DNA from: Isoetes taiwanensis
Lineage: Eukaryota > Streptophyta > Lycopodiopsida > Isoetales > Isoetaceae
Reading direction: 5' to 3'
DNA length: 64,000 bases
NCBI GenBank assembly: GCA_021234155.1
Contig: JAJEKV010000343.1
Location: forward strand, 126,001-190,000
Shown here: positions 56,954-64,000 of the stretch, piece after piece
Numbering within the stretch: the first letter of the stretch is position 1
Layout of the letters: the number at the start of each line of letters is the position of its first letter
Translations under genes and position numbers: made by a program
Notes under the pieces: generated by a model
Database searches by the model: none
Seen by the model: only the letters and a program-made list of their open reading frames with translations
What the model was told of the DNA's origin: nothing

Positions 56954-57534
56954 TGTTAGTCCCTGCGGCTCCCCGGTATGTGACTATTCATGCATACGCA
57001 TGCACTGTGTCAAGCTCAAGGATCCTCACCAGCCGTCGGTCGACATCCAAGGCTCCGCAGAAGACCAAGCAACAGACCACGCAGCCAAAGCTTGGGGTTG
57101 TCAACAAGAGGCGAGGCCAGACAAGTGACGCCCGGCCACCACCAAGGCGGGGCCAAGTGGGATTCTAGGCACTTCAAGAGGCACCGCCAACATTCCTCAA
57201 GAATCAGGCCTTCCGTGAGTCGGCACCCAGATCACTGAGTGTCTATATTGGGCCCAAGGCCATTGTACTATATATATGAGTAGAGTTAGCACATAAGTTT
57301 TTAGATGAGTTTTGAGTCTTGTCTCCTTTTCAGTTTTTCTCTATTCTGTTAGAGCTCATGTATTTTCATCATTGATATCAAGGAAGCTTATCATCTTTCT
57401 CTCATTTGTTCTCATTTCCTTCTTTTTCTTTCTTCTTGCAACTCCGTGACATAGTCCCCGGACTCTCCTGTTAGATCCACCGGGTCCTCACAGCAGGGTG
57501 TCTTCCAGGAGTTCCCCAACCCAGACCCCAAACA
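56954..57534 (+). repeat. 5' LTR of element 3
   Basis: The 581 bp LTR runs TGTTAGTCCC to CCCCAAACA and aligns with both LTRs of element 2. A TATATATA run at 57269-57277 is a likely promoter. The downstream sequence CCGCCGCCGTCGGGTC takes the primer-site position but I could not assign the tRNA. Confidence 0.88.
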
Positions 57535-59900
57535 CCGCCGCCGTCGGGTCTGATTTTATCCTACTTTCTTTTCCGCCATGCCACCGTCCGTAATTTCACG
57601 CCGAGAAGAACTCCTTTCGGGGGCGGCCTCTCGCTTGGGCGCCATCAGCGTCGGAAAACTGCTCGCGACATGTATGGATCTCGCTTATGACATAGAGGGA
57701 GGCCATCTTGGGCCTAGGGCTCCGGGCCGCGCCACCCACCCCTCGCGGTGCCTGGCCTGGTTCAGTTCCCCAAGCGTGCAAACATTGCTCACAACCTCGG
57801 TCCCTCATCACTATCAGGGAGCCTTATCGGGCTCAACCTTCTCAACCGTACTTTTTCACACCCCTCAACATGCCTACATCCATCATTCTTCGTGCCATAC
57901 GCCTCTTCCTTCACAAGAACCATCATCTCCCGTGGGCAATGGGCTATCCACATGTCTCCCTTTGGCGCCTACCTGTGACTATCCTTTCCCTACGTTTCCC
58001 ACTGCTCTTCCTGTTTACAACCTTACAGATCTCAAAACCAATGCTCCAGCTACTTCAGTTTCTCAACCGCAGTCACCCCTTCATCAGGGTCCTTCAGGCA
58101 CAATGCCACATCCACCTCAACCTCCATATCCTCACTATACTGTTCCTGTCCAGCCCAGCACTTTCACATCTACCTTTCCGACTCTGAAACTGACTTATCC
58201 CACCTTTGGCAACACGAAAGTCAAACCGTTAGACCAAAGTGCTCAGGCCCACATGGAAGAATTTGAGGCTCTAGCTGTCCTAAATGGTCACGCGCAACCT
58301 CAACTGAAATTCCACATCTTTTCCACCACATCACTGCGTGGGGTTTTCCTCATCAATGGCTCATGTCCAACAAAAGCCATTGGAAACAAGACTGGTCCGA
58401 AATGCGCACTGCTTTTCTGTCTCATTACGGGACCACGGATGATGATCAACTTCATCTCAAGCAACTCAATGAACTTCAACAAGAGCCCACGGAGTCTGCC
58501 CGGGATTTTGCGGATCGACTTCACATTCTGCTAAGTAAGCTCAAGGAGTAACCTACACAGAGCGATTTTGGTCCTGGTTTCTCCAAGGACTTCCTCCCGC
58601 TATTCGACTCATGATGAATACCCGGCCCAAAAACTTTGGAGCAGGCTATCGACCTTGTCAATCACTCCGTCAATGTTTCCTCCCGAGGCGTGGCTCTTCA
58701 AGAGCTCCCGTTCATTCCACCTGTCATGGTTCCACAAACGGCTGTTCAGCCTCAACACGCTAATCCACAGCGCAGTCAAATCTGGTGCCATATTTGCAAA
58801 TACCAAGGCCATTTGGCCAATGAGTGCAACTCCACCAATGGCCCGCCTCATTGCAAGCGATGCAACATGTGCAATCATGCCACGTAAGAGTGCACTCGCA
58901 CTCATCCCACACCGTTCCGCAACAAAATGGTTTATCAAGTGCAAACCACACCTCAGCAACAATCGCACTATCAGCAGCCACCTCTTCAGGTGCAGCCCAC
59001 GCAACTCTATCAGCAACAGGACCAACCACGGGGATCCAACCAACGCCCTCCTTTTGATCCTTCTAAAGCTCAGTGTTATCACTGTCAAGAATGGGGTCAT
59101 ACCACCACGGCGTGTCCTCAACTTCCACAAGTTCAGGTACAGCTTCCTGGCACAAATCAGACCACATCGGTCCGCCTCACGGCTTACCAACTCTGGCTCG
59201 CTAATGGCAAACAAGGCCCGCGCCCAGTTCTTAAGAAGCCACCAAGAGCGCCTCAGCAATCACGCTATCAACCAGCTCCAGCAAATCAACCTCAGCTGGA
59301 TCAACAAGCCCAAGAGGAAATTTTTCAGGCACTTAATCCTCCAGTCCAGCCGTCAAATTGGGTTGGTTTAGTTTCACGCCAGACCAAGGCATCACGTCCC
59401 TTGACTATTATTCAGAAGGGCACGCAACCTGCCTTTGCAGTTGACACCATTCCTCATGAGGACGAAAAAAAGGTTCACTTTGCACCTGACTTGGAAAAGC
59501 TCATGCCACATGTCATGCCCAAAGTTCGCCAAAGCATTTTGAACCTCATGCAAGCTGCTGAAGGCCGCACATTGGCAAATGTTCATGCCACCACTAGAGC
59601 TCAACAAAGACAAGATACCCCTTCAACATCTCAACCTCCACGCTCTCAGACATATCCCAATATTGCAGCCGAGGTTGACTTACTCAGAAGTTGCCGCTCC
59701 CCCTCGCCACGCACTCCCACCAGTGGAAACCAGCAGATCCTTTTTCTCATGTACCTCTCGAACTCCAAGAGGAGCTCGCCAAGATCAAAATTCCTTTAAG
59801 CTTGGCAACCATTTTAAAACTCGTCCCGCCTCAAGGACCATTTACCACTCCCAACCTGTTTTAGTTGGGGCCGTGGCTACCTCTCTACACCCACGGTCCA
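57535..59900 (+). pseudogene. gag of element 3
   Basis: The frame is split but readable. A Pro-rich N-terminal part lies at 57578-58200, then MEEFEALAVLNGHAQPQLKF and a capsid-type block LHLKQLNELQQEPTESARDF (58455-58550). A first CCHC knuckle, CHICKYQGHLANEC (about 58780-58830), and a second, CYHCQEWGHTTTAC (59074-59115), follow. Two zinc knuckles are present. The last frame, 58927-59799, is 290 codons and ends in a Gln/Pro-rich region. The protein packages the element RNA. Confidence 0.8.
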
Positions 59901-60660
59901 TGCCACGGTGGGAAATCAAAGAAGTCAACCATGTTCAAATCGATGGAGGTAGCGCGAGTCAATCTCATCACGGATAAACTCCGCAAAACAAATGGGCATC
60001 ACACAACTCTTTCGTGTCCCCATATGACATCAAATTGGCTAATGGCCATATCACGAGACCTCAAGGCGCCACACCTATTCTTCACATCAATATTGGTGAT
60101 CTCCGCTTCCCATGGAATTTGAGTTTGGAAAGCCGGGCGAAGATCCGTGTGACTATGAAATGCTGGTAGGCGGACCTTTTCTCCATGGGGCAAAGAGTAT
60201 CCACATGGGCCACGACCGGTTAGTCATCAATCGATGGTCATCTCAATGCCACCATGGACTTGCAAACAAAGTGTGATCATTTCGGTTGACAATGCGGAAC
60301 CCTCTCTCGCATTAATCGATTCCAAGAAGCTCGCAATATTTATCAAGTCCAGCTCCACCGCGAGTATGCCCTCGCCATCCTACCCTCAATATGCCGATCC
60401 TTGGGGAGAAATGACTCTTGATCAGACCAGGTCGTGGGCTGCCTTGTTTGACCCCCCACCGGCTCCTTGCAATCTAATCCAACGCGTTGATCACTTTTCG
60501 CATGCCGACACTCCCGCAACTCCCGCTGATGTACACGCTGCCATGAAGCAACCCTCGCTAGATGAAATCGAAGCAACTCTCTTTTCACCACACAAAGTGC
60601 CACGATCCGTTATGCTCCAACCTCCCCGCACATTGTCCGTGATAATCAAGTAATACCCCA
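59901..60660 (+). pseudogene. aspartic protease region of element 3
   Basis: The plus strand reads VNHVQIDGGSASQ in one frame with VNLITDKLRK in the next, so the D-G-G active site is present just before a slip. ILHIN-type and DLRFP blocks follow, then a linker to RT. Frames are broken four or more times. Confidence 0.65.
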
Positions 60661-60949
60661 TATTCTTGATTCAAGTCGAGATTGTGGACGTTGGCAACAA
60701 TCAACCTGTCCGCATTGCCGCAAATCTTCCGGCTCCTTATCGTAATGGCCGCCAAGCTGTTCAAAAAATTCAAACACATTTTCGCACGGAGTTACAAAGA
60801 TCTTCGGGAATCAACAAAAGCTTGGGGAACTCACCATTCCTACCAAATCTGATGCACGCACCAGCTGTAGCAACGGCAAGCATGTGCTCAACCCTAATTA
60901 CCGCGGATCGCTGGGTCAAGGCGAAATTGACAAACTCCTTGCTGCAGGT

Positions 60950-61660
60950 TTGATCTATGAGGTCAAACATTTCAATGGGTGAGCCCCATCGTCATTGCCC
61001 TTAAGCACAATGGTAAGATCCAAGGCCCGGTGGACTATCGGAAACTCAATCAGGCCACGGAGCGTGATCATTTTCCACTTCCCTTCACAGACCAAGTTCT
61101 GGAAGAAGTGGCTGGACATGAGATGTACTCCTTTATGGATGGTTTTTCTGGCTACAATCAGATCTCCATCAAAGACTCTGATCAACTCAAGACCACTTTC
61201 ACCACCCCGTGGGGCACTTTTGCCTACAAGGTGGTTCCTTTTGGATTATCCAACTCTCCTTCAACGTTTCAACGCATCATGCTCTCAGTTTTTCATGATT
61301 TCATGAAGGAAAATCCCTTCTTGCAAATTTTTCAAGATGACTTCTCTGCCTACAGTTCCATGGCTGACCATTTGGATAAATTGGAACTCGTCTTCCAGAA
61401 ATGTGATGAGTCCGGCATTAGTCTCAATCCTGAGAAATGCACCTTTTGCGTCACTTCTGGTGTTCTGTTAGGCCATGTTGTCAGCAAAGCAGGAATCACC
61501 ACTGATCCTGCCAAAATCAGTTGTGTGCTCAAGGCTCAAGCACCAGCCAATATCAAGGAGACACGCTCTTTCCTGGGAAAGGTCAATTATTACTCCACCT
61601 TCATACCTGGGATCGGCAACCATTGCAGCATCCCATTCATAAACTCACGGGTGATTTAAT
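60950..61660 (+). CDS. reverse transcriptase of element 3 (nearly clean frame)
   Basis: The frame 60979-61659 is 226 codons without a break. It reads VDYRKLNQATERDHFPLPF, then YSFMDGFSGYNQISIKD, YKVVPFGLSNSPSTFQRIM and QIFQDDFSAYSS, where DD is the catalytic pair. GHVVSKAGITTDPAKI and SFLGKVNYYSTFIPG follow. DGFSGYNQI and DDFS-Y are wording of the Athila/Tat side of gypsy RT. The frame slips at the RNase H border. It is part of a polyprotein and has no start of its own. Confidence 0.85.
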
Positions 61661-62190
61661 CCACTCGGGCTTGGAATTCCCGGAAGTCGCTTTCCAACAG
61701 CTGAAGCTTTTGCTTACTCAGGCACCGGTTCTTGTTCCTCCTCAATGGGACAAGCCCTTTCACGTTCATGTCGATGTCTCGGCGTTTGCTATTGGAGCTG
61801 TTCTTTCTCAAGAATATGATGCGCACACTGACAAACCAAATCGCTACGCCAGCCGAAAACTCACTTCTGCTGAGCGCAACTATTCTGCCACGGAGCGTGA
61901 AGCTTTGGGTCTCATTTTCTGTGTCCAACGCTTCCGTCATTACCTTTTGGGCAGTCAAATCAAGTTCTTTGTGGACCACCAAGCACTCCTCTATTTGATC
62001 AACAAGTCCACGCCCACGGGCCGCATTGCTCGTTGGGTCCTTCTTCTCCAAGAATTTGCTCCTTTTGAAATCGTTCATAAGGCTGGCAAATCTCATGTTG
62101 TTCCGGATTATCTTTCACGATCCACACGGATGATCCCGCGAATCGGGTCTCGTGACGCCTTTCCCCGATGCTCAACTCTTTTTTAGTCAC
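61640..62190 (+). CDS. RNase H of element 3 (clean frame)
   Basis: The frame 61521-62186 carries a full RNase H-type domain: FHVHVDVSAFAIGAVLSQEY with the first acidic residue, NYSATEREALGLIF with the second, FFVDHQALLYLINKSTPTG with the third, and HVVPDYLSRSTR at the end. It degrades the RNA strand during cDNA synthesis. All blocks are in one frame, which is unusual in this window. Confidence 0.85.
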
Positions 62191-63530
62191 GGCAACACCA
62201 CATTGGTTCCATGATTTTCAGCAGCACCTCCTCACAGGTGCTCTTCCACCGTAAGACGTAGACGCCTTCTCCCCGCCAAGCGACAATCCCGTCGCCATCA
62301 ATTTCTCCGAGAGGTCCGTGACTACACCATGGTTGCCGGACATCTCTACAAAAAGGGTAAGGACACCATCCTTCGACGCTGTGTTCTACCTCATGAAGTT
62401 CCAGACATTGTTCGAGAAGCTCATCAAGGGCTCGGTGGTGGTCATTTTCATGGTGACACCACGGCACGCAAAATCCTTCTAGCCGGGTATTATTGGCCCA
62501 CGCTTCAAAGATGCTCACGCCCCAAGACGTGCAGGACGCTTTGCCGGTGGTGGGACGCCCTAACTACGGCGGACTCTTCCCTTGACGCCGGCCGCCACGC
62601 CACTTCCTTCAAGCAAATGGGGAATGGACTTTGTGGGACCTATAGATCCTCCCCGCGACACACTCGTGTCCGATACATTCTGGTTCTCACCGACTACGCC
62701 ACCAAATGGGCGGAAGCTTGTGCACTTCCGCATAACACCGCAGCAAGCACGCTCTAGAGTCCTCTATCAACAAATTATCACGCGATTCTACCGCTCCTAC
62801 CTGAGGTGGTCGTGGACCGTGGTGTTCATTTCATCAATCATACTATCAAAGAGCTCAATTGGATTATCTCCCCGATACATCATCACAAGAGCACACCTTA
62901 CTATCCTCAAGGCAATGGGTTGGCAGAAAGCACCAACAAAACTCTGGTCACCATTCTCAAGAAAATTTGTGACGCTTCCCGCACAGATTGGCAGACAAAA
63001 CTTCCTACTGTTCTTTGGGCCTACAATACTTGTTTCAAGATTGCTACTTGGTCACACTCCTTTTAAATTGGTTTATGGTCGAAGCTCTCATGCCGCTTGA
63101 ATACATCCTTCCAACACTCGTTTTTCAACTGCTCACGCTCATAATCCACCTCGGCCGCACTCAAAGAACGGGTCTATCAATTAGAACAGTTGGATGAACT
63201 TCGAAGGGATGCTTATATTCGTGTTCTTCATGGACAACAGTTGCAAAAATCTTTACATGACAAACGTTTGAAGACAAAAACATTCAAAGAAGGAGATTTG
63301 GTTCTTCTTTATGATTCCAGGTACAAAAATTTTTCGGGTAAACTCAAGTTTCGTTGGCTTGGCCCTTATCAAATTGTTCAAGTGGTTAGACCAAGCGTTT
63401 TCCAACCTGGGCTGAGTTAGATGGCACTCCATTACCTACATTGGTTAATGGTTTTCGCCTCAAAGCATTTCATCACACGAAAGTGCACATCAACACACGA
63501 GAGACAGTTCAAGAAGCAAACACCACTTAA
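62191..63530 (+). pseudogene. integrase of element 3
   Basis: The N-terminal zinc-binding part is at 62329-62540 (HEVPDIVREAHQGLGGGHFH). Core blocks are MDFVGPID, then RYILVLTDYATKWAEACALP (62690-62740), DRGVHFINHTIKELNWIIS and STPYYPQGNGLAESTNK (62806-62940), with the last acidic residue about 36 residues after the second. The C-terminal module (63280-63410) reads KTFKEGDLVLLYDSRYKNF and LGPYQIVQVVRP. The end reads VNGFRLKAFHHTKVHINT. No chromodomain is present. The core is split over three frames. Confidence 0.85.
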
Positions 63531-63655
63531 AGTGACTAGAAAAAGGTGATAATATATTATAGTGGAGATTTTTTACAAAATGTGGGCGCTGAGCCCAGCT
63601 ATTTCCTCGCTTATGGGCTTTGCCTATATACAAAAACGGGCCAGAGCCCTATCTA

Positions 63656-63934
63656 CTAAGTCCTAAGAGGCAAAACCCCTACTCGGGTTGGGAGGTAGGT
63701 AATGCTTGAGGAGATGGTAAAGGTTACGCTCCGGATCAAGCGAAGGTGCGAGAACCACCTCCATCCCGTGGGTCTTGCCGGGATGTTCAGCCATCCGGCA
63801 CACAAATTGCGTCCATTCAATGCCACGCGGTTGCAGCGCCAGAGATCCAGATAATTCATCTTGCAAGTGATCCACTCTCGGCGGTTAGTGGGCATCGATG
63901 CGGTCTTCGATTCACGCCGGCCATGGCCAGCCAT
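63656..63934 (-). CDS. antisense small ORF after pol (element 3)
   Basis: This 92-codon frame on the strand opposite to pol starts MAGHGRRESKTASMPTNRRE and continues WITCKMNYLDLWRC. It has a TATA box about 40 bp upstream and matches the region at 26111-26387 and the core of the ORF at 21097-21327. Antisense ORFs after pol are known in Tat-lineage elements. The function is unknown, and the C-terminal half may be slipped relative to the true frame. Confidence 0.5.
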   Translation of the reverse strand: MAGHGRRESKTASMPTNRREWITCKMNYLDLWRCNRVALNGRNLCAGWLNIPARPTGWRWFSHLRLIRSVTFTISSSITYLPTRVGVLPLRT

Positions 63935-63970
63935 GGCGCCGCCCGGATGCCTTCGTTCCTCTCGGTTCGT

Positions 63971-63979
63971 CTTATATAG
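63971..63979 (-). promoter_or_regulatory. TATA box of the antisense ORF in element 3
   Basis: The minus strand reads GGGCTATATAAGACG, the same as in element 2. Confidence 0.55.
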
Positions 63980-64000
63980 CCCACTGAGGCACTCCTTGTC

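Larger units (their letters stand above)
45820..64000. mobile_element. giant TIR DNA transposon, copy B (right end outside window)
   Basis: It starts with the same TIR as copy A (one mismatch in 29) and has the same gene order in mirror image: DUF7869-like gene on the minus strand, ParB-like gene on the plus strand, then a nested gypsy element of the same family as in copy A. It is inserted in a copia gag. The far end would lie beyond 64000. Confidence 0.65.
56954..64000 (+). mobile_element. Ty3/gypsy element of the element 2 family (element 3, truncated by window)
   Basis: It is the same family as 22044-33019 on the opposite strand, with 5' LTR, gag, protease, RT, RNase H, integrase and the start of the antisense ORF. 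It is inserted at the end of the ParB-like gene of transposon copy B, in the same orientation as that gene. Several domains read cleaner here than in element 2. Confidence 0.9.

Noticed and set aside
57535-57560. An initiator Met tRNA primer site for element 3
   Set aside because: The sequence after the LTR is CCGCCGCCGTCGGG-like and does not match TGGTATCAGAGC. The tRNA is left unassigned.
20000-64000. A single giant inverted duplication centred near 45 kb
   Set aside because: The mirror order of genes is better explained by two copies of one transposon inserted head to head. The ends share a TIR, and the ParB-like copies look too different for a simple recent duplication.

Overview
The window looks like repeat-rich nuclear DNA of a land plant. 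I see no intact host gene, rRNA, tRNA, operon or bacterial feature. It is a stack of decayed, nested mobile elements: plant-type Ty3/gypsy and Ty1/copia retrotransposons, a Mutator-like element, and two copies of a very large DNA transposon with terminal inverted repeats (TIRs). Splice-like exon borders, TATA boxes of the TATAAATA/TATATAA type, initiator-Met tRNA primer sites, a chromodomain and histone-like coding sequence all fit a plant genome. Almost every coding region is broken by stops and small indels, so most genes are called as pseudogenes. Some indels may be read errors, because they cluster in GC-rich motifs.

Region by region. (1) 1-11810: a minus-strand Ty3/gypsy chromovirus with about 1.66 kb LTRs, primer site, gag, protease, RT, RNase H, integrase and chromodomain. 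Between the 5' LTR and gag it carries a second sense gene (9260-7975) that starts with the exact histone H3 tail MARTKQTARK and ends with a decayed H3/CENH3-like histone fold. Both this gene and gag are preceded by a similar leader with a TATA box and two GC-rich hairpins. (2) 11811-20702: a diverged relative of that LTR, a 995 bp Mutator-like element with a 9 bp target duplication, and unrecognised sequence. (3) 20703-44239: copy A of a 23.5 kb TIR transposon with identical 29 bp ends. It contains a multi-exon gene with a ParB-like DGQH motif (minus), a DUF7869-like putative transposase gene (plus), a small TATA-driven ORF, and an 11 kb non-chromodomain Ty3/gypsy element (22044-33019) nested in the ParB-like gene. 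(4) 44240-45819: a copia LTR with a half-tRNA primer site and the start of its gag. (5) 45820-64000: copy B of the same transposon, inverted, with DUF7869-like gene (minus), ParB-like gene (plus), and another copy of the nested gypsy family (56954 onward), cut by the window end.

Two systems stand out. One is a chromovirus that encodes a histone H3-like protein together with a chromodomain that would read H3 tails. The other is a large two-gene TIR transposon whose ParB-like gene has palindromic GC-rich sites confined to its introns and flanks, in the same relative places in both copies.
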